Below are positions 1 to 7,999 of a DNA stretch of 61,463 bases, piece after piece (positions within the stretch are counted from its first letter, which is position 1; the number at the start of each line of letters is the position of its first letter). Source of the stretch: Candidatus Peregrinibacteria bacterium (GTDB taxonomy: Bacteria > Patescibacteriota > Gracilibacteria > CAIRYL01); assembly GCA_016220175.1 (NCBI GenBank), contig JACRHZ010000011.1:1-61463 (forward strand). The letters are read 5' to 3'. The notes beneath the pieces are model-generated. The model had not been told where the DNA came from, ran no database searches, and saw only the letters and a program-made list of their open reading frames with translations. A program made the translations under genes and the position numbers.

Positions 1-2
1 CC

Positions 3-110
3 AAAGTATCAGAAGAAAAAATCTATGCAGTACAAGAAAAACTCAACGACAGACCAAGAAAATCACTTCGATATCGTACTCCAAATGAAGTCATTTCTGA
101 TCTCCTCTAG
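3..110 (+). CDS. IS30-family transposase, C-terminal fragment
   Basis: The reading frame is open from the window edge and ends in TAG. Its last 35 codons contain NDRPRKSLRYRTPNEVI, which is the conserved C-terminal end of IS30-family DDE transposases (consensus N-x-RPRK-x-L-x-YRTP-x-EV). The DDE catalytic core lies outside the window. Directly downstream is a GGTGGTGCTTATAAT stretch that resembles the terminal inverted repeat of such elements. The fragment is cut by the contig edge, so completeness cannot be judged. The family call rests on the short but distinctive C-terminus. Confidence 0.85.
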   Translation, partial: KVSEEKIYAVQEKLNDRPRKSLRYRTPNEVISDLL

Positions 111-140
111 GGGTGGTGCTTATAATCCTTGAATTTTCCC
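111..140. repeat. Probable right terminal inverted repeat of the IS30 element
   Basis: Just after the transposase stop, the sequence reads GGGGTGGTGCTTATAATCC and then TTGAATTTTCCC. IS30-family ends commonly read GGTGGTGCACTT followed by a TTGAA-type block, so this probably marks the right end of the element. The left end is outside the window, so the exact boundary near position 140 and any target duplication cannot be confirmed. Confidence 0.5.
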
Positions 141-210
141 AATCCACATGAAAAAATTGCAAATATGAAAAACATCATGTAATTTCTTCCTGCACTTTTT
201 TGTAAAAAAT

Positions 211-813
211 ATGAAAAAACTTCTTGTTCTCCTTGCGTGTCTTGTTTCCCTTTCCTCATGTGCTCTTTTCTCTCAGGAGAAACCTGCTCAGAAAGAAAAA
301 GGTAATACTGAAATTTCTGGAGAAAATGCAAATTCTGAGGAAAATCTTGAAACAGATTCGGAAAAAAATGCTGAAGGCGATACTTCAAAAGTTGACCCAT
401 GGAAGGGGGATGGATCATTTGTAGAACCAAAGACGATTCCTGAGGTATATGCGGAACTGATGTGCATTTTTAATGAAACACTTGCAATCGCAAAATTACC
501 AAAGGCAAATTCGGTGGAGGCGAAGGTGAGAGCCGCTGAACTTACAACTCGAACGAATAATGTCCTCGCGGGTAGCGGTTATAAAAACAATGATGAGTTT
601 ATGAAAGCAGTTGAACCGCTCCGGAATGATCCATCGTTCCTCCCTGAACTTATGGCGCTCATACGGGAAGAGTGCAATCCGGGAGAAGAATTTGAGAAAG
701 TGGTGGAGGACATATTCAAAAATGCACCAAAAACCACTCCCCCTCCATTTGTTCTTCCTCCTGCTCTCCAGGAGTTAAAAGATCTCAGAGAAAAGAAGGA
801 GGGGCAGCAATAA
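211..813 (+). CDS. Putative lipoprotein of unknown function
   Basis: A 200-residue protein opens with a lipoprotein signal: MKK, a hydrophobic stretch, then the lipobox LSSC with the lipidated Cys at residue 17. A Glu/Lys/Ser-rich low-complexity linker (about 20-65) follows, typical of a tether, and then a mostly helical charged domain with two further Cys residues. I do not recognise a family. It lies alone between the IS30 remnant and a convergent toxin gene that ends only 7 nt away. Membrane anchoring on the outer face is inferred from the lipobox; no function is assigned. Confidence 0.75.
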   Translation: MKKLLVLLACLVSLSSCALFSQEKPAQKEKGNTEISGENANSEENLETDSEKNAEGDTSKVDPWKGDGSFVEPKTIPEVYAELMCIFNETLAIAKLPKANSVEAKVRAAELTTRTNNVLAGSGYKNNDEFMKAVEPLRNDPSFLPELMALIREECNPGEEFEKVVEDIFKNAPKTTPPPFVLPPALQELKDLREKKEGQQ

Positions 814-820
814 AGAATTT

Positions 821-1099
821 TCAACCAAAAATTTCGTTGTGGCTTCCGATTGATACCATGTATATATTCCTTTCCTGCTCATCACGAAAGTACACGAGTA
901 AAAGATCTGGACAAATATGACATTCGAGAAGCTTTCGTCTTTCCCCTTGTAATGGGTGTTCCTTGTACTTTCGGGGAAGAGGCTCTCCACGCTGTATCAA
1001 GGTCAAAGCTTCTGTAATTTTAAGTTCGAGTTTCTGGTGATATTGATATTTCTTGAACTGTTTTTTAAATGGTTTTGTAAAAATAATCTGGTATATCAT
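821..1099 (-). CDS. YafQ/RelE-superfamily toxin (type II mRNA interferase)
   Basis: A 92-residue protein with the YafQ signature: KEHPL, ECHICPDLLLVYF and the C-terminal GSHNEIFG. H48, H61, D65 and H87 fall where the catalytic residues of E. coli YafQ lie (H50, H63, D67, H87), so an active ribosome-dependent ribonuclease is likely. It is the second gene of a two-gene operon and its start overlaps the antitoxin stop by 4 nt (ATGA), which suggests translational coupling. It converges with the lipoprotein gene. Confidence 0.9.
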   Translation of the reverse strand: MIYQIIFTKPFKKQFKKYQYHQKLELKITEALTLIQRGEPLPRKYKEHPLQGERRKLLECHICPDLLLVYFRDEQERNIYMVSIGSHNEIFG

Positions 1100-1356
1100 T
1101 TTTTCAAATCAGAAAGAAGTTCCTCTGTGTCAGAGTACCTCTTTCCATTTTTTCGTGCCTCTTGTATATCTTTTTCCCATTTCTTTTCGAGATGTGGCGG
1201 GATTTTTTTAATTCTTACATGTAATTCTTTTGTTCTGACAAATTCCTTGAGAAGCATTTTTATCACAGCACTAAGAGACAAACCAAGTTCTTGAGCCAAT
1301 TTTTGTGCTTCTTCTTTTATGTTTTTGTCCATTTTGAGAGAAAAAATTGTAGTCAT
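1096..1356 (-). CDS. RelB/DinJ-family antitoxin
   Basis: An 86-residue protein whose N-terminus (TTIFSLKMDKNIKEEAQKLA, then ELGLSLSAVIKMLLKEFVRT) is the ribbon-helix-helix DNA-binding fold of the RelB/DinJ family. The C-terminal half is charged and probably wraps the toxin. It precedes the YafQ-like toxin with an ATGA overlap. The promoter immediately upstream carries a palindrome over its -10 box, consistent with autorepression by this protein. RelB/DinJ rather than VapB is chosen because of the helix pattern and the partner. Confidence 0.88.
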   Translation of the reverse strand: MTTIFSLKMDKNIKEEAQKLAQELGLSLSAVIKMLLKEFVRTKELHVRIKKIPPHLEKKWEKDIQEARKNGKRYSDTEELLSDLKK

Positions 1357-1380
1357 ATGGTATATGTTAAGTATGTTATT

Positions 1381-1410
1381 AGTATATACTATTTTTCAGA
1401 AAAAAATCAA
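1381..1410 (-). promoter_or_regulatory. Promoter and operator of the relB/yafQ-like operon
   Basis: Read on the minus strand: -35 TTGATT (1405-1410), an 18-nt spacer and -10 TATACT (1381-1386). The -10 lies inside the perfect palindrome AGTATATACT (1381-1390), a plausible binding site for the ribbon-helix-helix antitoxin. The divergent vapBC promoter has a nearly identical palindrome in the same place. Predicted from consensus only. Confidence 0.55.
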
Positions 1411-1571
1411 GGAAATTGTAGTGCATTTTGTGTCGACGAGGTCCGACGACAGAAGAGATTCTTTATTTTTTGTTGAAAATAAGCCATCTTTTTAGAATAC
1501 CAAAAAAAAACTCCTCTTGAATCATGAACTTTTCCATCTATATTTGCTACGAGTCATATTTTTTTATTTAC

Positions 1572-1600
1572 TTGAAATATCGTGAAAAAGTATATATACT
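1572..1600 (+). promoter_or_regulatory. Promoter and operator of vapBC
   Basis: -35 TTGAAA (1572-1577), a 17-nt spacer and -10 TATACT (1595-1600), ending 21 nt before the vapB ATG. The palindrome AGTATATATACT (1589-1600) covers the -10 box and would let the VapB AbrB-type domain repress the operon. The sequence between this promoter and the relB promoter (1411-1571) shows no gene. Confidence 0.6.
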
Positions 1601-1621
1601 AGTATATATTATTTTAATACC

Positions 1622-1858
1622 ATGAAAACTGCAAAACTCTTTCAAAATGGCAATAGTCAGGCGATTCGTCTTCCCAAAGAATTTCAGTTTAAGGGAAAGG
1701 AAGTCTATATTAAAAGATTTGAAGATATGGTGATAATTTTGCCCAAGAAGAAAGATCCGTGGAAAATAATGCTCGAAGGTATTTATGGTTTTTCCGATGA
1801 CTTCATGAAAGAGAGAAATCAGCCGCCAACTCAAGAAAGATCTATTTTCTTCGAATGA
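1622..1858 (+). CDS. VapB-type antitoxin (SpoVT-AbrB fold)
   Basis: A 78-residue protein starting MKTAKLFQNGNSQAIRLPKE, the classic swapped-hairpin AbrB domain of VapB antitoxins (the GNSQAIRLP motif). The C-terminus is short and aromatic/charged and probably inserts into the toxin. The stop overlaps the start of the PIN toxin by 4 nt (ATGA). It binds DNA as a dimer in known family members, which fits the palindrome over its own -10 box. Confidence 0.93.
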   Translation: MKTAKLFQNGNSQAIRLPKEFQFKGKEVYIKRFEDMVIILPKKKDPWKIMLEGIYGFSDDFMKERNQPPTQERSIFFE

Positions 1859-2271
1859 AATATCTCCTCGATACCAATATCTGCATTTATACGATCAATA
1901 AACATCCGCAAAATGTCTTTAAAAAATTCCATGACATTTGCTCTGGGGAGCAGAGTGATTTCTTAGCAATATCGACGTTGACTCTTTCGGAATTAGAATA
2001 TGGAATTCACAAAAGCTTATTCATTTCTAAAAATCGTATTTCACTTTCTAAATTCTTAAATATCATTTCGATTCTCCCTTTTGACGAAAATGCGGCATAT
2101 TCTTACGGGAAAATACGAGCATATTTAGAAGAAAAAGGAAAAATGATTGGAGGAATTGATTTGCTCATTGCCGCACACGCGCTCTCTCAAAACTTGATAT
2201 TGGTGACAAATAATGAGAAGGAATTTTGCCGAATTCCCGGGTTAAAAGTGGAAAATTGGGCGAGAGAGTAG
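1855..2271 (+). CDS. VapC-type PIN-domain toxin ribonuclease
   Basis: A 138-residue PIN-domain protein. The acidic metal-binding residues of the family are visible: D6 in LLDTNI, E46 in LSELEYG, and D102 in GGIDLLIAAHA. The TNNEKEF motif near residue 118 is also typical. VapC toxins cut specific tRNAs or rRNA; the substrate here is unknown. It is coupled to vapB by an ATGA overlap and converges with the zinc-ribbon gene 14 nt away. Confidence 0.93.
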   Translation: MKYLLDTNICIYTINKHPQNVFKKFHDICSGEQSDFLAISTLTLSELEYGIHKSLFISKNRISLSKFLNIISILPFDENAAYSYGKIRAYLEEKGKMIGGIDLLIAAHALSQNLILVTNNEKEFCRIPGLKVENWARE

Positions 2272-2285
2272 ATGCTGTGTTCGCA

Positions 2286-3923
2286 TCAATTAATCTCCTG
2301 AAGATAACAAGATTCACAATACACTCTTTCTGATCGTTCCATTCCATACGTCGTCAAAATTCTCTTTTCGCACTTTCCGCACGTTCTTTCATGAAGTCCT
2401 CGAGGATTTCGGAGGTGGAATCGGTCCATGTACCTGCAATACGGGCATTTATGAGGAATTGGAATTTGTAAATTTCTATAGAATTTGAGTTCCGGAGAAG
2501 TGATTTTATAATTTTTTTTGCATGTTTCACAGGAAAGAATTCCGCTCAGAATATCGTCTTTGGCTTCAAGAATATCATCTGGAATCAAAATTGATGCGGG
2601 CTGATATTCTTTCATGTTCTCATTCCTCCATAAAAATCCTTGCGCCAAAATTTCCTGCTCTGAAAGAGGAAAATATTCCTGCGCCACGGTTTCATTGTAC
2701 GCGTATGAAGACAGCGATACGGGAAAAAACTTTCCCCATTCCGCTGTTTTTTTCATATGTTCGATAATTTTTGCCTTGAGCGCGACGTATTCTTCAGGAG
2801 AATATTGCTTATTGAGAATGCAATGTTTCTTTTTTCTGAGGCTCACACAGCCAAAAAGATCACTCGAATAAAAACAGAGATCGCTATACATTACGTCATT
2901 GCTGTCCGACACAAACGTACAAAAAGCACAGTTATTGAGGTTCTCGACTCCCACTGACGAATACACATAGTTACTCGTTCCCATTCCATAAATATCAGAG
3001 CAATCCCTACTCTCAAATATCCATGTTGAATACGCACAATCTTGTATTTCAAAAGCATCAAAACACTGGTAGCTATTTTTTGAATTAATGAGGTAATTCC
3101 CTATACACTCATCGGTATTCAGATTCCAATCAGGCCGATGAATTGCTTTCATCGCGATGTTTTTAAAGTGATTTTTATATTTCTGATAATTCGAATATTT
3201 GCGAAGCTCGAGTGAAGTAATTTTTTGAGTATATTCTTCCTTAGAATACGGCTTATTGAAAATATGATATTTCTTATTTCTGAGCCCTGAACATCCAAGA
3301 GAATCGCTGCATCCAATGCAATCGTAACAATAGGAAAGATTATGGGAATTTTGACATCCCTGACATTCAATACATTCGTAGAGTTTGTCACTATCCAAAC
3401 ATTCATACGAAAGCTGAATATTTTGAGTATGACTGCAATCATATGAATCCTTCGCTTTGTTCGTGTGCGTCAGATATTGAGAATCCTCCGAGTCTTTTAC
3501 GACTGTGCAGAGATAGCAATTCCGATTATTGTACGCCTGCTGACAATAATCGCTATTTTCTGGATTCACGTTAAAAAGAGCAATTCGGGGAACTTTGAGC
3601 AGTAATTCTTGAAATTGCTCAAAGAATGAACGACGAAAATCAAAATCTTGTCCATAATCGAGAGCGTCCCATTTGTCTCCCCACCATTCATCAACTGCAT
3701 ACACCGGATACCGATGCTGATCGTGATAGATGGAAATAATCGGCTTCCCCGAAAGAGAACTTTTTCGTTTGTAGAGAATCCTTTCATTTCGAAAATTAAG
3801 GCGATGTTGAAGACGACACTCTGGGCACATTTCGGGACCCTGCATATCAAATTGCGCATAGAATTTTCGATCTTCATCACGAATTTCAAAAGGAATACCG
3901 CATTTATTGCATGTGTGGGTCAT
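2286..3923 (-). CDS. Cys-rich multi-zinc-ribbon repeat protein of unknown function
   Basis: A 545-residue protein of a kind I associate with CPR genomes but with no known function. It opens with a zinc ribbon (C5-x2-C8, then CPEC at about 33-36). The middle, about 125-390, is very rich in Cys, Ser, Asp and Tyr (YECIECQGCQ, CYDCIGCSDSLGC, FESRDCSDIYG), with a pattern suggesting a solenoid of short strands. Two long repeats share LRNKKYHIFNKPYSKEEY and LRKKKHCILNKQYSPEEY. The C-terminus holds two more ribbons (CETC with CPYC; CGKC with CESC). No signal peptide is seen, so it is probably cytoplasmic. Nucleic-acid or protein binding is possible but is inference. Confidence 0.8.
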   Translation of the reverse strand: MTHTCNKCGIPFEIRDEDRKFYAQFDMQGPEMCPECRLQHRLNFRNERILYKRKSSLSGKPIISIYHDQHRYPVYAVDEWWGDKWDALDYGQDFDFRRSFFEQFQELLLKVPRIALFNVNPENSDYCQQAYNNRNCYLCTVVKDSEDSQYLTHTNKAKDSYDCSHTQNIQLSYECLDSDKLYECIECQGCQNSHNLSYCYDCIGCSDSLGCSGLRNKKYHIFNKPYSKEEYTQKITSLELRKYSNYQKYKNHFKNIAMKAIHRPDWNLNTDECIGNYLINSKNSYQCFDAFEIQDCAYSTWIFESRDCSDIYGMGTSNYVYSSVGVENLNNCAFCTFVSDSNDVMYSDLCFYSSDLFGCVSLRKKKHCILNKQYSPEEYVALKAKIIEHMKKTAEWGKFFPVSLSSYAYNETVAQEYFPLSEQEILAQGFLWRNENMKEYQPASILIPDDILEAKDDILSGILSCETCKKNYKITSPELKFYRNLQIPIPHKCPYCRYMDRFHLRNPRGLHERTCGKCEKRILTTYGMERSERVYCESCYLQEIN

Positions 3924-4142
3924 ATCAAAAAATTAGGTGTTTACAGTGGAATAAAATGTGGGCAGACATTTGAAATGAAAATATCGTGACGCAGAAAGAA
4001 TATATCAAACTGCCCGCCGTGGACAGTTGTATTTTATAATAATTCTCCCGTGCATAATTCTCACAATTTCTGAAGAAAACCACTTCTCCTAAAGATGAAA
4101 TCGTGGTACAATAATGAGATGTGAGGAGGATACTCGAAAAAC

Positions 4143-4170
4143 TTGACAAAAATTAGTAAATGAGTATCAT
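4143..4170 (+). promoter_or_regulatory. Strong promoter upstream of the sortase gene
   Basis: A consensus -35 TTGACA (4143-4148), a 16-nt spacer and -10 TATCAT (4165-4170). Transcription would begin near 4177. That lies downstream of the first in-frame ATG at 4160, so this promoter argues for the later ATG at 4205 as the true sortase start. Confidence 0.65.
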
Positions 4171-4204
4171 TAGAACTCACTTTGTATGGAACATCAGTTT
4201 CATT

Positions 4205-5314
4205 ATGGATCAAAATTTTCAGCAAAATAGCGCGCAAAGTTCTTCTTCGGGAATTCCGATTGATCTCCGCAGCAGAAAATCAAAAATTGATCTTTCGAAT
4301 TCTTCTCTACACATGATTTCTCAAAAGGAAGATCAGAGGAGTACTCCAGTGCATACGCCACAAATTAATATTCTGCCAAAAATAGAGACCATTTCAGATA
4401 ATGCGAAAATGCAGCCTCTACAGGCGGGAAAAATCCAAAATGTACAAACCCAAAATTTGAAGACTTTTCAGCAAACAACTCCCTATTCTATTCCTCAAAA
4501 AAGAAATGAAATTCGAAAGCAAATATATGTGGCACTTTCACAAAAAACAGGAATACAAAAATCACGATTTGGTCTTTCAAAAGCACGATTTACAAAATTC
4601 GTACCGCAAGCATTCAAATTACTTGCTACGACTGCTTTTATTTTTGTTATCACTCTTACTGCACTCAATTATCCAGCATATTCTCAAATCCTCAGCGATT
4701 ATCTCCATCCAGAAGTACTTCAAAATGCGGCCGAAAATCTCTTTCGTGTTACGAAAAAACCATCTTTTTTAGCGTCGCATATCCCTCTTCTTCCTGTTGC
4801 GGGAATTGAAAGATTTACTTCTTCTGAACTTCGATCATTTGATATTCCCATTATTTCCCCAGACAATCGAATTATTATCCCTAAAATTGGGAAAAACATT
4901 CCTATTGTCGACAATGTGGGCATCAAATCACTTTTAAGCGATAACTGGAGCCAGCTCGAGAAAGATATTCAAAAAGGACTTGAGGATGGCGTAATACATT
5001 ATCCATCTACAGCAGAACCGGGAAACATAGGAAATTTTGTGATTACCGGACATTCTTCATATTATCCGTGGTCAGCTGGCAAATATAAGGATGTTTTTGC
5101 ACTTCTCGGAAAGCTGGATGTTGGAGACACCTATACCGTATACTTTAAACAACATCGATACGACTATGAGATTACTGAACGGAAAATTGTGGCTCCTCAG
5201 GAAACCAGCGTTCTCAGCCAACCAAAAGATAAAGAAATATCAACTTTGCTCACGTGTTATCCCGTGGGAACTACGGAAAGTAGATTAGTACTTGTTGCAA
5301 AGCCAGTGAAATAA
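4205..5314 (+). CDS. Sortase-family transpeptidase with long N-terminal cytoplasmic region
   Basis: A 369-residue membrane protein. Residues 1-140 are Gln/Ser/Asn-rich and probably disordered. A single membrane helix follows (FKLLATTAFIFVITLTALNY, about 138-160), and then a sortase barrel. The catalytic triad is visible: H283 in VITGHSSY, C351 in LLTCYPVG and R360 in ESRLVLVA. Sortases join LPxTG-like surface proteins to cell-wall precursors; no substrate is seen nearby. An in-frame ATG exists at 4160, but a TTGACA/TATCAT promoter would start transcription after it, so the ATG at 4205 was chosen. The gene ends in its own terminator hairpin. Confidence 0.88.
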   Translation: MDQNFQQNSAQSSSSGIPIDLRSRKSKIDLSNSSLHMISQKEDQRSTPVHTPQINILPKIETISDNAKMQPLQAGKIQNVQTQNLKTFQQTTPYSIPQKRNEIRKQIYVALSQKTGIQKSRFGLSKARFTKFVPQAFKLLATTAFIFVITLTALNYPAYSQILSDYLHPEVLQNAAENLFRVTKKPSFLASHIPLLPVAGIERFTSSELRSFDIPIISPDNRIIIPKIGKNIPIVDNVGIKSLLSDNWSQLEKDIQKGLEDGVIHYPSTAEPGNIGNFVITGHSSYYPWSAGKYKDVFALLGKLDVGDTYTVYFKQHRYDYEITERKIVAPQETSVLSQPKDKEISTLLTCYPVGTTESRLVLVAKPVK

Positions 5315-5377
5315 AAGAATATGTCACGAGACCTTGTATCCCATTTCGTTTTCGAAAGAGCAGAGAAAGTTCAAAGT

Positions 5378-5418
5378 GCAAAACTCTATTATCTTTTCTT
5401 TGAGTTTTGCGATTTTTT
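5378..5418 (+). terminator. Rho-independent terminator of the sortase gene
   Basis: A 9-bp perfect stem (GCAAAACTC at 5378-5386 with GAGTTTTGC at 5402-5410), a 15-nt loop, and the T-rich tail GATTTTTT. It sits 60 nt after the sortase stop and at the 3' end of the convergent membrane-protein gene. Confidence 0.7.
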
Positions 5419-6346
5419 AGAGTTCCGTCTGCTTTTCTTCATCACCAGTAAGAGTGTGAAATGCAATGGTCCAGATTGCCGTTGAGAAAATTTCAAGTGT
5501 TCCAGAAATCATCGCGGTAATGGTGATGAGAACAAGACCAACGATGAGCGTAATAGTAATTCCTACTCCAGAAAGTAAAGTACTTGAAAAAAGTCCGGTA
5601 ATTCCAATAACCACAAACGGAAGAACAAGAATAATCACGATATTCAGAAGAATCCTGAGTTCAATGAGAAGGAAAAGAAGAAACAAACCGAGCGTTTCAG
5701 TGAAATAGGTGCAAGAAAGACGCGTAGATTTCCCGATACTCGGCATGAGTCCTCTTTTTTGAAGAACGATACTTTGCGGGACGTAAGCAAAAAGAAAAAG
5801 GGCGATAATCCCGAGAATCATGAAAAATCCGAGAAGTGGAGAGATGAGGACAAAAAAACCAGTTTTCAGATTTCGGAGCATAAATGAGCTTTCTGTGATA
5901 AATGTTTTTGGTGAAACTGCATTTTTAATGGCGCCGTATTCAAAAATATAAAGAAAACTAAAGAGTCCGGCGGGGACGCCCTTTTCCGGAGGTTCTCCCT
6001 TTTTTATTCTCTCGATGAGAAAAATAAGAGATCCGGTACAAAGTACGGGGGAAAAAATGTATCCAAGGAGGACGATGATCACACCGGCGATAATGAATCC
6101 CAGCGGCGCATTTCCCGATTTAAGATAATCCCAGACATTTTGAAAAATTTGGAAGTACTGAATTTGATCTTGATCTCCGAGAAAAAAATGACGAAAAGAA
6201 ACGATTTGATATGAGATGTATACGGTTCCCACAATCACTCCAAAAAACGCAGGAATAAATCCATACCAAAAAAGTTCTTTTTTATATTCTCTGGTAATTT
6301 CCCAAGCTTCAGCGATGACGAGTTTTGGCGAGAGGTAGCGACTCAT
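5417..6346 (-). CDS. Polytopic membrane protein, unknown function
   Basis: A 309-residue protein with about six hydrophobic segments: LFWYGFIPAFFGVIVGTVYI near 24-44, GFIIAGVIIVLLGYIFSPVL near 103-122, GFFVLISPLLGFFMILGIIA near 165-185, a long block at about 215-240, VIGITGLFSSTLLSGVGITI, and a Val/Ile-rich final helix at about 275-300. The pattern fits an integral membrane protein of a type common in CPR genomes. I see no catalytic motif and assign no function. The start is the only upstream ATG before an AT-rich spacer. Confidence 0.75.
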   Translation of the reverse strand: MSRYLSPKLVIAEAWEITREYKKELFWYGFIPAFFGVIVGTVYISYQIVSFRHFFLGDQDQIQYFQIFQNVWDYLKSGNAPLGFIIAGVIIVLLGYIFSPVLCTGSLIFLIERIKKGEPPEKGVPAGLFSFLYIFEYGAIKNAVSPKTFITESSFMLRNLKTGFFVLISPLLGFFMILGIIALFLFAYVPQSIVLQKRGLMPSIGKSTRLSCTYFTETLGLFLLFLLIELRILLNIVIILVLPFVVIGITGLFSSTLLSGVGITITLIVGLVLITITAMISGTLEIFSTAIWTIAFHTLTGDEEKQTEL

Positions 6347-6400
6347 GGGGAAAATTTTAAATTTTAAATTTTGAATTGAGAAATTTCAATAAAATTGGAT

Positions 6401-6817
6401 TTATATTTTCGAAAAGAGTGTAGTAAAATTTTCATAATCCGACTCGTAGTTTTCCTTTCCTGGCAGATAATGCGTCGATGAGAAAGCGAGAAGAACTGCA
6501 TCTTCTGAAAATGAGTCAAACTCATGCCATACCTTTGTTCCCACATAAATTGCTTTTTCTGGAGAATCGAGCCAAATTTCTTGTTTTCCTTTTCCATCGG
6601 CATCAATCAGCGCACGGCATTTTCCCTGAATGCAGACAAATACTTCTTCTTCGATATGATGGCAATGTGCTCCGCGAGTTGTATTTTGTGGAACATTTTT
6701 CAGAAAATACACGCGTTTCACTTTGAATGGAAATTTTTCATCGAATTCTGTCGGGACAAGTGTTCCATTTTGTTCTGAAAATTTCGGAAGTGTGAGTTCG
6801 AAGAAAGAAGAAGGCAT
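6401..6817 (-). CDS. FdtA/QdtA-type cupin, putative dTDP-sugar 3,4-ketoisomerase
   Basis: A 138-residue single-domain cupin. The motif RGAHCHHIEEEVFVCIQG near residues 48-65 and the later VGTKVWHEFDSFS match FdtA/QdtA and WxcM C-terminal domains. These convert dTDP-4-keto-6-deoxyglucose to the 3-keto isomer on the way to amino sugars of cell-surface glycans. The likely supplier of its substrate, RfbB, lies about 28 kb away in this window, so the pathway genes are scattered. AT-rich spacers flank the gene on both sides. Confidence 0.85.
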   Translation of the reverse strand: MPSSFFELTLPKFSEQNGTLVPTEFDEKFPFKVKRVYFLKNVPQNTTRGAHCHHIEEEVFVCIQGKCRALIDADGKGKQEIWLDSPEKAIYVGTKVWHEFDSFSEDAVLLAFSSTHYLPGKENYESDYENFTTLFSKI

Positions 6818-6925
6818 ATTAAATTTTGAATGTAAAATTTAAAATGTAAAAATAAATCTCAAATTGTAATGTTTAAAATTTATAAATTAGAATTTATTTT
6901 AAAATTTTACATTCAAAATTTTCAA

Positions 6926-7672
6926 TTAAATTGGGCAGTTTTCTTCAAAAAATTTCACTTCTACATCAGAAAAATGCTCTGCGATTCTCTTTCCCAGTCG
7001 CTGAACGCCAAGTTTTTCCGTCGCATAATGTCCAGCGGCAACGAAACTGAGTTCCATTTCCTTAAGATCGTGATAATGGTGCTCATTCATTTCACCAAAA
7101 AGAAAAGTGTCGGCTCCTTCAGCTTTGACTTCGATTGCAAAATCCGCAGCTCCGCCTGAAATTACTCCTACTTTTTTCACGGGAACGCCAGAAAAATGCT
7201 CCGCAAGAAGCACTTTTCCTATTTTTTCTTCCACCAGATCAACAAATGCGCCAAATGACATTGGTTTTTCCAGTTCTGCGATAAATCCGCAATTCACTGG
7301 TTTTTGGTTCTTGAGATGAAGCACTTCAATAAGTCCTGCATTATTTCCCACTTCCGCATGAGCATCGAGCGGAATATGAAAATTGAGAAGAGAAATATTT
7401 TTGGAAAGAAGAATCTGAAGTCGTTTTTTGAGAATTCCGACAATTTTCGTTTCACCTTTTCCCCAAAAAAGTCCATGATGAACGATGCACATTTCCGCTC
7501 CCCAATCTGACGCATCTTGCAGAAATTTTGCACTCGCGGAAACTCCCAGCGCTATTTTTTTTACATTTTCTGCCCCTTCTACTTGAAGTCCATTTTCACA
7601 CCACGCATCATCAACTTCATGAACATTCAGAAGTTCCATGCAAAAGTGAAAGATATCATCACGCTCGGACAT
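6926..7672 (-). CDS. NIF3 / YbgI-family metal-binding protein
   Basis: A 248-residue protein of the NIF3 family, usually labelled GTP cyclohydrolase I type 2 though the true activity is uncertain. The dinuclear metal ligands are visible: the HH of CIVHHGLFWG, the D of PLDAHAEVGNNAG, and the H and E of AAGHYATEKLGVQ. I chose the ATG giving MSERDDIFHFCMELL because it fits the family N-terminus. A longer frame reaching 7843 would run into the divergent HAD gene and adds low-complexity residues unlike the family. Confidence 0.9.
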   Translation of the reverse strand: MSERDDIFHFCMELLNVHEVDDAWCENGLQVEGAENVKKIALGVSASAKFLQDASDWGAEMCIVHHGLFWGKGETKIVGILKKRLQILLSKNISLLNFHIPLDAHAEVGNNAGLIEVLHLKNQKPVNCGFIAELEKPMSFGAFVDLVEEKIGKVLLAEHFSGVPVKKVGVISGGAADFAIEVKAEGADTFLFGEMNEHHYHDLKEMELSFVAAGHYATEKLGVQRLGKRIAEHFSDVEVKFFEENCPI

Positions 7673-7762
7673 TTTTGTTCTGGAAAAATCAGGGGAATTG
7701 TCTCGAAAATTTAAGGGATTGGCAATAATTTGATACAATCTCCACACATTTTTTTGAATTTC

Positions 7763-7999
7763 GTGCCAAAAATTGATCTCAAAAAATTTGATGCGTTTCT
7801 CTTCGATCTCGATGGAACATTTGTTGACGGAAGTGATCGACACTTTGTTGAATGCGTAAAAAAAACCGGGGAAGAACTCGGATATGAGAATCTTTTTATT
7901 CCTCCCGGTGCGCCACTTAAAAACTTTTTGAGAACAACTTTGAAAGGTGTGAGCGAAGAACTTATCGAAAAATTTTTGGAAAAAATAGAATACTCATGA
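7763..7999 (+). CDS. HAD-superfamily phosphatase, N-terminal part (split gene)
   Basis: Residues 1-79 of a beta-phosphoglucomutase-like HAD hydrolase, starting at GTG. The nucleophile motif DLDGT is present (FLFDLDGTFVDGS, D15 and D17), followed by helices of the cap domain. The frame stops at TGA inside the cap, and the rest continues in the -1 frame as the next CDS with an ATGA overlap. A TACAAT box (7734-7739) lies upstream. An in-frame TTG at 7730 is possible but overlaps that box. Either a true two-chain enzyme, a -1 frameshift or a broken gene. Confidence 0.75.
   Translation: MPKIDLKKFDAFLFDLDGTFVDGSDRHFVECVKKTGEELGYENLFIPPGAPLKNFLRTTLKGVSEELIEKFLEKIEYS

Noticed and set aside
4160-4204. 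Upstream ATG for the sortase gene
   Set aside because: A TTGACA/TATCAT promoter predicts transcription starting after this codon, and the added residues do not look like a family N-terminus.
7673-7843. Extended N-terminus of the NIF3 gene
   Set aside because: It overlaps the divergent HAD gene and its promoter, and adds residues foreign to the family.
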